Source: Flavobacterium sp. N502540 (GTDB lineage Bacteria > Bacteroidota > Bacteroidia > Flavobacteriales > Flavobacteriaceae). From it: a stretch of 64,000 bases of DNA. Both the position numbers and the translations under genes were made by a program. Positions 1 through 9,243 of this stretch are shown here, in pieces; position 1 is the first letter of the stretch, and each line of letters starts with the position of its first letter. The notes beneath the pieces were generated by a model. The model saw only the letters and a program-made list of their open reading frames with translations. It made no database searches and was not told where the DNA came from. The DNA lies in assembly GCF_025947365.1 (NCBI RefSeq), contig NZ_CP110012.1, forward strand, positions 2,294,001-2,358,000, given 5' to 3'.

Positions 1-744
1 TGGGAGTCTTGCATTTACACCCCGGAAGCCGAAAGAGATTTTTTGAAAAACTTTCTGGGGCCTACTTTAGAAAAAGAAGGATTGGGATCTAAAAAGATCA
101 TTATTTGGGACCACAACCGCGGAGAGATGCTAGAGAAAAGAGCTAATTTAGTTTTTTCTGATCCTGAAGTTTCCAAATACGCCTGGGGAATTGGATTCCA
201 CTGGTACGAAACCTGGAACGGAGGCAGTCCGAAATTTGAATCCGTGGGGAAAGTACATGAAGCTTTTCCGAACAAAAATCTGCTTTTTACCGAAGGCTGT
301 ATTGAAAAATTTGACGCTTCGAAATTCCAGTTTTGGGGTAATGCCGAACGATACGGAATCAATATGATCCATGATTTTAACAACGGAACGGTAGGTTGGA
401 CAGACTGGAACATTTTGCTGGATCAAAACGGAGGCCCCAATTATGTTGGTAATTTTTGTTTTGCCCCAATTCATGCCGATACCACAAAAGATGAATTGAT
501 CTACACACCGATGTACTATTATATTGGACATTTTTCAAAATTCATCCAACCGGGAGCGAAAAGAATTAGAAATGTAATAAGCGACAAAAGTGTATTAAGC
601 ACTTCTTTTCTAAATACAAACGGAAAAATTGCCACCGTTGTAATGAATCAGTCAGACAAAGAAGTGGTGTACGAAATAGCAATCAATTCGGTGAAAAAAA
701 CGCTTACTATACCGGCTCATGCCATACAAACGTTAGTGTACTAG
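1..744 (+). CDS. GH30-family glucosylceramidase-like glycosidase, C-terminal fragment
   Basis: The reading frame is open from the first base, so the gene starts upstream of the window; only about 247 C-terminal residues are present. The fragment resembles the second half of a GH30 (glucosylceramidase-type) TIM barrel: GIGFHWYETWNGG in the middle and LLFTEGC at about residue 95-101, whose Glu (codon 98 of the fragment) would be the catalytic nucleophile. A beta-sandwich follows and ends in a short beta-rich tail (residues about 190-247). In Bacteroidetes such enzymes usually cleave beta-1,6- or beta-1,3-glucan. It lies 35 bp upstream of a GH3 gene on the same strand, consistent with one polysaccharide-utilisation operon. 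Substrate is inferred from the neighbours. No sorting domain is seen at the C-terminus. Confidence 0.85.
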   Translation, partial: WESCIYTPEAERDFLKNFLGPTLEKEGLGSKKIIIWDHNRGEMLEKRANLVFSDPEVSKYAWGIGFHWYETWNGGSPKFESVGKVHEAFPNKNLLFTEGCIEKFDASKFQFWGNAERYGINMIHDFNNGTVGWTDWNILLDQNGGPNYVGNFCFAPIHADTTKDELIYTPMYYYIGHFSKFIQPGAKRIRNVISDKSVLSTSFLNTNGKIATVVMNQSDKEVVYEIAINSVKKTLTIPAHAIQTLVY

Positions 745-779
745 CCTCTTTTAGCAGCATATTAATTTAAAGAAATACA

Positions 780-3044
780 ATGAAAAACACGAAGTTTATA
801 GTAGTTGCTCTATTTTTTTGTGGAGCAGTATGGAGTCAGGAAGCCAGGAAAACGAGAGCAGATATAGATGCCAAGGTTTCAGAGTTGTTATCAAAGATGA
901 CATTGGAAGAAAAAGTAGGGCAAATGACGCAGATAACAGTTACTGTTTTTGAAGATGCTCAAAAACCGGGTTATTTTGATGCCGCCAAACTAAAAAAAGG
1001 CATTCAGGAGTACCATATCGGTTCTATTCTGAATGTGCCTAATCCGGGAGCACCAACGCTTCAGAGATGGCAGGAGACCATGGCTGCCATTACTAATGAA
1101 GCCAACAAATCGAGACTTAAAATTCCGGTATTGTATGGTATAGATGCCATACACGGAGCGAGTTATACCGCCGGAGCCACCTTATTTCCACAACAAATTG
1201 GTCTGGCAGCAACGTTTAATACAGAGCTGGTAAAACGCGGGGCTGAAATTTCGGCTTACGAAACCAGAGCCTCCTCCATTCCATGGGTATTCTCTCCAGA
1301 TTTGGATTTTCCGAGAAACCCGGCCTGGTCCAGAATGTGGGAATCTTTTGGAGAAGATGCCTATCTGTCTTCCAAAATGGCGGTCGCTTTGGTAGATGGT
1401 TTTGAAGGAAACAATGTAGGATCAAAATATAGCGTAGCCTCCTGTATGAAACATTATATTGGTTATGGCAGCACCACAACCGGAAAAGACAGAACACCAA
1501 GTATTATTCCCGAGCGCATTCTAAGACAATATGATTTAACCATATATCAGGCTGCCATAAAAGCCGGAGCAAAAAGCGTAATGGTAAGTTCCGGAGAAAT
1601 CAACGGAACTCCGGTGCATTCGAGCAAACATCTGATTACGGACATTCTTAAAAAAGAATTAGGTTTTGAAGGAGTGGTAGTAACCGATTGGAAAGATATC
1701 ATTTACCTGAACACCAGACATAAAATTGCAGCAACCAAAAGAGATGCGGTTCGTATCGCAGTTATGGCCGGAATAGACATGAGCATGGTACCCGAAGAAT
1801 TTACTTTTTACACAGACCTTGTAGACTTAGTTCAAAAAGGAGAAGTGCCAATGTCCCGTATTGATGATGCAGTAACCAGAATTCTAAGAATGAAATTCGA
1901 GTTAAACCTGTTCCAGAATACGGTTGCAAATCTAAAGGATTATCCAAAATTTGGTTCAGCCGAACACATTCAGGAAGCTTATAAAACGGCTGCGGAATCC
2001 ATTACATTGTTAAAAAATAACGATGCAGTTTTACCTTTAAACAAAGAGGAAAAAATCCTGGTAACCGGAGCAACGGCAAACAGCATGAAAAACCTGAACG
2101 GAGGCTGGTCGTACACCTGGCAGGGTGAAAATGCAGATACTTACGCTGCTGACAAATTAACCATTCTGGAAGCTTTTCAGGCTAAATTAGGAAAAGAGAA
2201 TGTGCTCTATACCGCCGGCGCAGATATTGAAAAAGAAGATGATGCCGAAATTCAAAAAGCGGTTGAACTGGCTCAAAAGGCATCGAAAATTGTATTGTGT
2301 CTTGGAGAGAAAAACTACACCGAAACTCCGGGAGATATCAGTAATCTTTATATGAGTAAATCTCAGGTAAAATTAGCCCTCGCCTTAGCCAAAGTAAACA
2401 AACCAATTATTCTGATTTTAAACGAAGGAAGACCAAGACTGATTAGTGATTTTGAAGATAAAATGAGTGCCGTTGTACAATGTTATTTACCAGGAAATGA
2501 AGGAGGAAGAGCATTGGTTGATATACTGTACGGAGAGGTAAATCCAAGTGGGAGATTGCCTTACAACTATCCGAGATACCCTAATTCATTAGAAAAATAC
2601 AACAGAAAACATACAGAGAGTTTAGCAGACGAAGAACAAAATAATGATGCTAAATACGAGAAAAGCTATTCCCCTCAGTTTGAATTTGGAACAGGATTAT
2701 CCTATACCACCTTTACTTATTCGAATTTAAAAATCGACAAAGCAGAAATTACGAATACCGATGAAATAAAGGTGACCGTTGAGGTTACCAATTCCGGGAA
2801 AAGAGCCGGAAAAGAATCGGTTTTATTGTACCTGTCAGATAATTATGCTTCTATAACTCCTGAAGTAAAAGCGCTAAAAAGATTCGAAAAGATTAGTTTA
2901 GAGCCTAACGAAACCAAAACGGTGAAATTTACTTTAAACCAAAAAGATTTGCAATTCGTAAACGAAGATCTGAAATGGATTTCCGAAAAAGGAACTTTTA
3001 CGATTCAGATCGCAAATCTTAAAAAGGACTTTTTATTACAGTAA
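780..3044 (+). CDS. Secreted GH3 beta-glucosidase
   Basis: A 754-residue protein with an N-terminal signal peptide (about residues 1-19, ending WSQ). It has the full GH3 layout: an N-terminal barrel with the KHYIGYG and GVVVTDW motifs, a following alpha/beta sandwich, and a C-terminal fibronectin-III-like domain from about residue 650. The nucleophile is predicted to be Asp303 in VVTDW. GH3 enzymes release terminal glucose from beta-linked oligosaccharides; the periplasm is the likely location. It follows the GH30 fragment by 35 bp and precedes a GH5 gene, so it would finish oligosaccharides made by its neighbours. A second GH3 (6011-8236) is a diverged paralogue. The exact linkage specificity cannot be read from the sequence. 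Confidence 0.92.
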   Translation: MKNTKFIVVALFFCGAVWSQEARKTRADIDAKVSELLSKMTLEEKVGQMTQITVTVFEDAQKPGYFDAAKLKKGIQEYHIGSILNVPNPGAPTLQRWQETMAAITNEANKSRLKIPVLYGIDAIHGASYTAGATLFPQQIGLAATFNTELVKRGAEISAYETRASSIPWVFSPDLDFPRNPAWSRMWESFGEDAYLSSKMAVALVDGFEGNNVGSKYSVASCMKHYIGYGSTTTGKDRTPSIIPERILRQYDLTIYQAAIKAGAKSVMVSSGEINGTPVHSSKHLITDILKKELGFEGVVVTDWKDIIYLNTRHKIAATKRDAVRIAVMAGIDMSMVPEEFTFYTDLVDLVQKGEVPMSRIDDAVTRILRMKFELNLFQNTVANLKDYPKFGSAEHIQEAYKTAAESITLLKNNDAVLPLNKEEKILVTGATANSMKNLNGGWSYTWQGENADTYAADKLTILEAFQAKLGKENVLYTAGADIEKEDDAEIQKAVELAQKASKIVLCLGEKNYTETPGDISNLYMSKSQVKLALALAKVNKPIILILNEGRPRLISDFEDKMSAVVQCYLPGNEGGRALVDILYGEVNPSGRLPYNYPRYPNSLEKYNRKHTESLADEEQNNDAKYEKSYSPQFEFGTGLSYTTFTYSNLKIDKAEITNTDEIKVTVEVTNSGKRAGKESVLLYLSDNYASITPEVKALKRFEKISLEPNETKTVKFTLNQKDLQFVNEDLKWISEKGTFTIQIANLKKDFLLQ

Positions 3045-3126
3045 ATAAACCAAACATCGTTATTTCCGAAAAGATATTTGGTGTTTGAATGTCAAAAGAA
3101 AATTAGCTATTTCATATTATAAAGAC

Positions 3127-4860
3127 ATGAAAAAAATAATTATTACCCTACCGTTACTACTTTCCTTTGCCGCTTTCGCTCAGGATTTTTTACATAGAGA
3201 CGGACAAAAAATTGTAGACGGAACCGGAAAGAATATCATTTTAAGAGGTCTCGGAACAGGAGGCTGGATGGTTCAGGAAGGCTATATGTTACAGACACAA
3301 CCTTTTGCAAGTCCACAGTATGTTATCAGGCAGAAGATTCAGGATGTTATTGGAGAAGAAGCAACCAAAGAATTTTACGCTGCCTACAAAGCAAACGGAA
3401 TCACCAAAAGAGATGTAGATTCATTAGCCGCCTGGGGATTCAATTCGATCCGCCTGCCAATGCATTACAATTTATACACACCACCAATCGAAGCCGAAAA
3501 AAAGGATGAAATCTCCTGGATTGAAGAAGGCTTTACCATGACCGATAATTTGCTGAAATGGTGCGCCGAAAATAAAATGTATCTTATTTTAGACTTACAT
3601 GCCGCTCCCGGAGGCCAGGGAAACGATGCTGCAATTTCAGATTATGATACCACAAAACCCTCCTTGTGGGAGAGCGAAGCCAATCAGAAAAAAATGATTG
3701 CCTTATGGAAAAAACTGGCTTCACGTTACAGAGATAGTCCGTGGATAGGGGCCTATGACATTATCAACGAACCCAATTGGAATTTTACCGGAACCAATAA
3801 AAATGGCTGTGATGAAAACTCAAACGGTCCTTTAAGAGATCTGATGGTTCGGGTTACAAAAGCCATTCGGGAAGTCGATACCAATCATTTAATTTTTATT
3901 GAAGGAAACTGCTGGGGAAACAATTACAACGGAATTTTTCCTTTATGGGATGAAAATATGGCATTGAGTTTTCACAAATACTGGAACTACAATACCACAG
4001 CCTCCATTCAGAAAATGCTGGACTACAGAACACAATACAATGTGCCGATCTGGTTGGGTGAAAGCGGGGAAAATTCGAACGTATGGTTCAAAGAGACATT
4101 GACATTGGTCGAAAACAACAATATAGGCTGGGCATTCTGGCCCATGAAAAAAATCGAGAATATTGCGGGAGTGACCTCCGTTACAAAGATTCCCGAATAT
4201 GATGTTTTATTAAAGTACTGGAAAGACGGCGGCGAGAAACCAAAGCCTGATTTTGCCAAAAAAACTTTAATGAAAATCGCCGACAATTACAAAATGGAAA
4301 ATGTAACCGTAAAACCGGACGTGATCGATGCCATGTTCAGACAAGTGCAGACCAACGATACCAAACCTTATAAACGACATTTGATTCCCGGAAAAATTGC
4401 AGCAGCACAGTATGATTTAGGAACAAATGAAAAGGCTTATTCAGACAAAGATTTTATAAACTACAGAGTCGAAACCGGAAAATTTGACGAATGGAACAAA
4501 GGAAATACGATGCGAAATGATGGCGTTGATATTTTACCGTGTAAAGATGCCGGATCAAACGGATTTCAGGTTTCATTTATTGAGGATGGAGAATGGTTGC
4601 AGTTTACAGCTGAAGTAAAAAAGCAAAATACATATAAAGTAGCGATTCGATATTCGGCTGAAAATTCAGAAGGGAAAATACACCTCGAAGCAGAAAATGG
4701 AAAAAGATCCCAAATCGTTACATTACCTGCAACAGGAGGAAATGATAAGTGGAAAACGGTTGTGTTGTCCGGAGTGGTGTTAAATGCCGGAACGCAAAAA
4801 ATTAAAGTTGTTTTCGAAAAAGGAGGTTTCAACCTGAATTACTTAGATTTTTCAGAATAG
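3127..4860 (+). CDS. Secreted GH5-family glucanase with C-terminal CBM6-like domain
   Basis: A 577-residue exported glycosidase. I start it at ATG 3127, where a clear signal peptide begins (MKK, hydrophobic core, AFAQ); an upstream TTG at 3085 would put a polar extension before the signal peptide and is unlikely. The catalytic barrel (about 20-380) carries the GH5 clan-A acid/base Glu215 in INEPNW and nucleophile Glu312 in WLGESGE. After a linker, about residues 440-577 look like a CBM6-type beta-sandwich (GEWLQFTAEV, then W-K-T-V-V-L and a final F-N-L-N-Y-L-D-F). GH5 exo-1,3-glucanase-like enzymes fit the beta-glucan theme, but mannan or other glucans cannot be excluded. It is 82 bp downstream of a GH3 gene and no terminator is evident between them. 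Confidence 0.88.
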   Translation: MKKIIITLPLLLSFAAFAQDFLHRDGQKIVDGTGKNIILRGLGTGGWMVQEGYMLQTQPFASPQYVIRQKIQDVIGEEATKEFYAAYKANGITKRDVDSLAAWGFNSIRLPMHYNLYTPPIEAEKKDEISWIEEGFTMTDNLLKWCAENKMYLILDLHAAPGGQGNDAAISDYDTTKPSLWESEANQKKMIALWKKLASRYRDSPWIGAYDIINEPNWNFTGTNKNGCDENSNGPLRDLMVRVTKAIREVDTNHLIFIEGNCWGNNYNGIFPLWDENMALSFHKYWNYNTTASIQKMLDYRTQYNVPIWLGESGENSNVWFKETLTLVENNNIGWAFWPMKKIENIAGVTSVTKIPEYDVLLKYWKDGGEKPKPDFAKKTLMKIADNYKMENVTVKPDVIDAMFRQVQTNDTKPYKRHLIPGKIAAAQYDLGTNEKAYSDKDFINYRVETGKFDEWNKGNTMRNDGVDILPCKDAGSNGFQVSFIEDGEWLQFTAEVKKQNTYKVAIRYSAENSEGKIHLEAENGKRSQIVTLPATGGNDKWKTVVLSGVVLNAGTQKIKVVFEKGGFNLNYLDFSE

Positions 4861-5168
4861 AAAAAATAAAGGCAGAACGAGGTATTTATAAGAGAATAGG
4901 TATTTAAATGAAGTGAAACGTCTTTTTTATGCGTGCAGCACCTATGTGTTTAGATAACCGCCACAGATTAAAAGGATTTAAAAAAAATCTGCATAATCTG
5001 CGAGATCTGCGAGAAAAAATAGATGTGTGAAATGTGAAATGTGAAATGTGCCTGAAAACTTTCTATGTGTTTAAATAAATCCAACGGGTTAAATTAACAT
5101 TATTTTGAAGCTTATATTTTTCTTTAGGGCTAATGAAATGGTAGCTTTACGAATTCAATTTTTTTACT
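4861..5168 (+). other. Intergenic gap with repeat debris
   Basis: A 308-bp gap with no plausible gene. Positions 4931-4951 contain GCAGCACCTATGTGTTTAG, the reverse complement of words in the 276-bp tandem repeat at 8274-9207. Positions 4966-5010 contain CAGATTAAAAGGATTTAA followed by AATCTGC words, a degenerate relative of the inverted repeats at 49094 and 49646. Three exact GTGAAAT heptamers run 5027-5047. The last part (5100-5168) should hold the promoter and ribosome site of the next gene, but no clear TAnnTTTG box was found. Confidence 0.6.
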
Positions 5169-6008
5169 ATGAAAAAGACAAATACAATTGTTCTCGTAAT
5201 GTTTCTGATTTTTGTCAGTACTCCATTTTATGCTCAGAGTGTAAAAATGATGACGTATAATATTCGTTTAGATGTTGCTTCTGACGGAGAAAATGCCTGG
5301 CCAAACCGGAAAGACTTTTTTAATTCTCAAATCAGATTTTACAGTCCGGATATTCTTGGAATTCAGGAGGCATTGCCTAATCAGGTGGCTGAGATTGCTT
5401 CGGCCTTACCGGAGTACCATAAATTTGGAATAGGCAGAGAAGAAAAAGGAACCGGAGAAGCCTGTACGATTTACTATAAAAAAGACCGTTTTCAGGTAGA
5501 ACATACAAACACATTTTGGCTGTCTGAAACACCGGAAAAAGTATCAAGGGGCTGGGATGCTGCCTGTAACAGAGTTTGTACTTACGGATTGTTTAAAGAT
5601 TTAAAAACAAAAAAAAGGATTTGGGTTTTTAACCTTCACCTGGATCATGTTGGAGAGGTAGCCCGCGTAAAAGGAGTCGAGTTAGTTCTCTCAAAAATAA
5701 AGGAAATAAACACTAAAAATTATCCCGTGTTTTTAATGGGAGACTTTAATTCAGTACCGGACACGAAACAAATTGTCGAGATCAAAAAGGTGATGGACGA
5801 TACCAGGGATGTTTCGATAGAAAAACCTTTTGGTCCTTCAGGAACCTTTAATGAATTCAAACACAATGAACCTGTGAATTTGTTACTGGATTATATTTTT
5901 GTATCAAAAAATAGCGGATTAAAAATTCAAAAACATGCAGTCTTAAGTGATTCAAAAGATTTAAAATATCCATCCGATCATTTGCCTGTTTTGATCCAAA
6001 TAAATTAA
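5169..6008 (+). CDS. Secreted endonuclease/exonuclease/phosphatase-fold hydrolase
   Basis: A 279-residue protein with a signal peptide ending FYAQ at about residue 23 and a single EEP (DNase I-like) domain. Visible active-site motifs are MTYNIR (about 28-33), GIQEAL with the metal-binding Glu, LHLDHVG, the MGDFNSVPD motif and the C-terminal SDHLPV catalytic His motif. The fold is used for phosphodiester or phosphomonoester cleavage of nucleic acids, phospholipids or inositol phosphates; the substrate is unknown. It sits 2 bp before the second GH3 gene, so the pair are probably cotranscribed. Such EEP genes are common next to glucanase genes in Bacteroidetes loci, but their role there is not established. 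Confidence 0.85.
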   Translation: MKKTNTIVLVMFLIFVSTPFYAQSVKMMTYNIRLDVASDGENAWPNRKDFFNSQIRFYSPDILGIQEALPNQVAEIASALPEYHKFGIGREEKGTGEACTIYYKKDRFQVEHTNTFWLSETPEKVSRGWDAACNRVCTYGLFKDLKTKKRIWVFNLHLDHVGEVARVKGVELVLSKIKEINTKNYPVFLMGDFNSVPDTKQIVEIKKVMDDTRDVSIEKPFGPSGTFNEFKHNEPVNLLLDYIFVSKNSGLKIQKHAVLSDSKDLKYPSDHLPVLIQIN

Positions 6009-6010
6009 TT

Positions 6011-8236
6011 ATGAAAAAAATAACCACATTTACCCTGTTGATGGTATCGCTTTTTGCGACCGCTCAGCAAGAAACAATAGATCAAAAAGTAAATGCTCTG
6101 TTGAAAAAAATGACTCTTGAGGAAAAAATCGGTCAGCTAAATCAGTATACGGGCGACAATGCAGCAACGGGACCTATTACCATAAATGCCAACAAACAAG
6201 CCGAAATAAAGGCAGGATTAATAGGTTCGATGTTAAACGTAACCGGAACAAAATACACCCGACAATATCAGGAACTGGCCATGCAGTCCCGTTTGAAAAT
6301 CCCCCTGTTATTTGGTCAGGATGTCATCCATGGCTACAAAACGACTTTTCCAATTCCGTTAGCCGAAGCAGCGAGCTGGGACTTAGCAGCTATTGAATTG
6401 GCAGCAAGAGTTGCAGCTACAGAGGCTTCAGCAAGTGGGATTCACTGGACATTTGCTCCAATGGTCGACATAGGCCGTGATCCGCGTTGGGGGAGAGTGA
6501 TGGAAGGAGCAGGAGAAGATACCTGGCTGGGTTCTAAAATTGCCTATGCCAGAGTTAAAGGTTTTCAGGGAAATAAACTCGGAGATCTGAACTCGGTTAT
6601 GGCCTGTGTAAAACATTTTGCCGCTTATGGTGCAGCTGTGGGCGGGAGAGATTACAACTCCGTAGACATGAGTGAACGCATGCTTTTAGAAACCTATCTG
6701 CCTCCTTTTAAAGCAGCTCTTGATGCCGGTGCAGCCACTTTTATGAATTCCTTTAATGACTTAAACGGAATTCCGGCTACCGCAAATGTGCATTTGCAGC
6801 GTGATATCTTAAAAGGAAAATGGAACTTTCAGGGATTCGTAGTTTCAGACTGGGGATCGATTGGGGAAATGGTAGCACACGGATATTCTAAAGATTTAAA
6901 AGCTGCAGCACTTGCCGCGATTACAGCGGGAAGTGATATGGATATGGAAAGTAATGCCTACCGATATCATTTGGCAGAATTAGTGAAAGAAGGCAAAGTA
7001 CCGGTTGATTTGATTGATGATGCCGTGAAACGTATTTTACGCAAGAAATATGAATTGGGTTTATTTGATGATCCTTACCGATATTCAGATCAAAAAAGAG
7101 CTGATAAAGCTTTAAACAATCCGGAAAACAGAATGGCAGCTCTTGAAGTAGCTAAGAAAAGTATCGTTTTATTAAAGAACGACAACGAAACATTACCACT
7201 GTCTAAAAACCTGAAAACAATTGCATTCATTGGCCCAATGGTGAAAGAGTACAAAGAAAATATGGGGTTTTGGTCTGTAGAATTACCCGAGGTTGATTAC
7301 AATAAATGGATCGTCTCACAATGGGATGGTTTGCAGAACAAAGTGGGTAAAAACACAAAACTGCTTTATGCCAAAGGCTGTGAAGTAGACGGAGATCACA
7401 AAGACGGTTTTGCAGAAGCAGTGGCAACGGCCCAACAGGCAGATGTGGTGATTTTGAGTATTGGTGAAAGACGTGACATGAGCGGTGAAGCAAAAAGCCG
7501 AAGCGATCTTCATTTGCCTGGTGTTCAGGAAGATTTGGTAAAAGCGATTCAGGCAACAGGAAAACCGGTAATAGTTCTGGTAAATGCAGGAAGGCCTCTT
7601 ATATTTAACTGGACGGCAGATCATGTTCCGGCAATTGTTTACACCTGGTGGTTGGGAACTGAAGCAGGTAATGCTATCGCCGATGTTTTATTTGGAGATT
7701 ACAATCCATCGGGGAAATTGCCCATGACTTTCCCAAGAGAAGTGGGGCAGATCCCAATTTATTACAATCATTTCAGTACAGGAAGACCTGCTAAAGATGA
7801 AGATGCCAAAAACTATGTTTCGGCCTACATTGATCTGAAAAACTCCCCTAAATTTCCTTTTGGATATGGATTGAGTTATACAAAATTCAATTATTCCGAT
7901 TTGAAATTGTCAGCAGTAAAAATGAAAAGCAACGAAACTATTAAAGTTTCTTTTCAATTATCAAATGTTGGAAAAGTAGCAGGAGAAGAAGTGGTTCAAT
8001 TGTATTTAAAAGACAAATTCGGATCGGTGGTAAGACCCGTTTTAGAATTGAGAGATTTTCAAAAAGTAAAACTAAATGCAGGAGAATCTAAAACAATTGA
8101 GTTTACTATTGACAAAGAGAAACTTTCTTTCTACAATAATAAATTAGAATGGACAGCAGAACCGGGAGACTTCGAAGTCATGATCGGAGCTTCATCAGCT
8201 GACCTCAAATTAAAAGCGAATTTTGAATTGCTTTAA
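6011..8236 (+). CDS. bglX: Periplasmic GH3 beta-glucosidase, BglX type
   Basis: A 741-residue GH3 enzyme, the length and layout of BglX. The signal peptide ends ATAQ at about residue 19. The barrel carries FGQDVIHGYKTTFPIPL, KHFAAYGA and GFVVSDWGS; the predicted nucleophile is Asp280 in VVSDW. A second sandwich domain carries the GEAKSRSDL and GLPGVQ-like loops, and the C-terminal FnIII-like domain covers about 640-741. It cleaves terminal beta-linked glucose. The start is 2 bp after the EEP stop. It differs from the GH3 at 780-3044 throughout, so it is not a recent duplicate. It ends the glycosidase run; the region after it is repeats only. Confidence 0.93.
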   Translation: MKKITTFTLLMVSLFATAQQETIDQKVNALLKKMTLEEKIGQLNQYTGDNAATGPITINANKQAEIKAGLIGSMLNVTGTKYTRQYQELAMQSRLKIPLLFGQDVIHGYKTTFPIPLAEAASWDLAAIELAARVAATEASASGIHWTFAPMVDIGRDPRWGRVMEGAGEDTWLGSKIAYARVKGFQGNKLGDLNSVMACVKHFAAYGAAVGGRDYNSVDMSERMLLETYLPPFKAALDAGAATFMNSFNDLNGIPATANVHLQRDILKGKWNFQGFVVSDWGSIGEMVAHGYSKDLKAAALAAITAGSDMDMESNAYRYHLAELVKEGKVPVDLIDDAVKRILRKKYELGLFDDPYRYSDQKRADKALNNPENRMAALEVAKKSIVLLKNDNETLPLSKNLKTIAFIGPMVKEYKENMGFWSVELPEVDYNKWIVSQWDGLQNKVGKNTKLLYAKGCEVDGDHKDGFAEAVATAQQADVVILSIGERRDMSGEAKSRSDLHLPGVQEDLVKAIQATGKPVIVLVNAGRPLIFNWTADHVPAIVYTWWLGTEAGNAIADVLFGDYNPSGKLPMTFPREVGQIPIYYNHFSTGRPAKDEDAKNYVSAYIDLKNSPKFPFGYGLSYTKFNYSDLKLSAVKMKSNETIKVSFQLSNVGKVAGEEVVQLYLKDKFGSVVRPVLELRDFQKVKLNAGESKTIEFTIDKEKLSFYNNKLEWTAEPGDFEVMIGASSADLKLKANFELL

Positions 8237-8273
8237 CTTTTTTAACCAAACAGAAATATAGATTACTGTTATA

Positions 8274-9207
8274 AAAAATAACACGAATTGCACGAATTGT
8301 CACTAATTTGTTTGTGGAATTAATTTCACAAACAAAGTTAAACGATTAAAATTTGTGCAAATTCGTGTAATTTGTGTTTAGATAAAGGCTATAATTCCTT
8401 CTTTTTTTGTGTTATTTATTTTACCACATAGATACATAGGTGCTGCATCCTCTTTTGGCAATAGAAATCTATGTTTCTATATGTTTAAAATTTTGAGCGT
8501 TCCAATTATCAAAACATAGATTACAGCTTACCGTGTCGACATAAGTATAAAAAATAACACGAATTGCACGAATTGTCACTAATTTGTTGGTGTAATTAAT
8601 TTCACAAACAAAGTTAAGGGATTAAAATTTGTGCAAATTCGTGTAATTTGTGTTTAGATAAAGGCTATAATTCCTTCTTTTTTTGTGTCATTTATTTTAC
8701 CACATAGATACATAGGTGCTGCATCCTCTTTTGGCAATAGAAATCTATGTTTCTATATGTTTAAAATTTTGAGCGTTCCAATCATCAAAACATAGATTAC
8801 AGCGTACCGTGTCGACATAAGTATAAAAAGTAACACGAATTGCACGAATTGTCACTAATTTGTTGGTGTAATTAATTTCACAAACAAAGTTAAGGGATTA
8901 AAATTTGTGCAAATTCGTGTAATTTGTGTTTAGATAAAGGCTATAATTCCTTCTTTTTTTTTGTCATTTATTTTACCACATAGATACATAGGTGCTGCAT
9001 CCTCTTTTGGCAATAGAAATCTATGTTTCTATATGTTTAAAATTTTGAGCGTTCCAATCATCAAAACATAGATTACAGCGTACCGTGTCGACACAAGTAT
9101 AAAAAGTAACACGAATTGCACAAATTGTCACTAATTTGTTGGTGTAATTAATTTCACAAACAAAGTTAAGGGATTAAAATTTGTGCAAATTCGTGTAATT
9201 TGTGTTG
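8274..9207. repeat. Tandem 276-bp repeat, three full copies plus a partial fourth
   Basis: The word ACACGAATTGCAC(A/G)AATT recurs at 8281, 8557, 8833 and 9109, giving an exact 276-bp period. Copies 2 and 3 are nearly identical; copy 1 has a few differences and copy 4 stops after about 100 bp. Each unit has two inverted-repeat parts: ACACGAATTGCACGAATT against AAATTTGTGCAAATTCGTGT, and ACATAGATACATAGGTGC against ATCTATGTTTCTATATGT. No reading frame longer than a few dozen codons crosses it. It fills the whole space between bglX and the convergent gene at 9244. Confidence 0.95.
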
Positions 9208-9243
9208 AGACAGTAGGCTACAATTAACCTCCTTTTAGGATGA

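Noticed and set aside
3085..3126. TTG start for the GH5 gene
   Set aside because: It would place 14 polar residues before a normal signal peptide; ATG at 3127 begins that signal peptide.
8274..9207. CRISPR array
   Set aside because: The unit is 276 bp and nearly wholly identical between copies, with no short repeats separated by unique spacers and no cas genes nearby.
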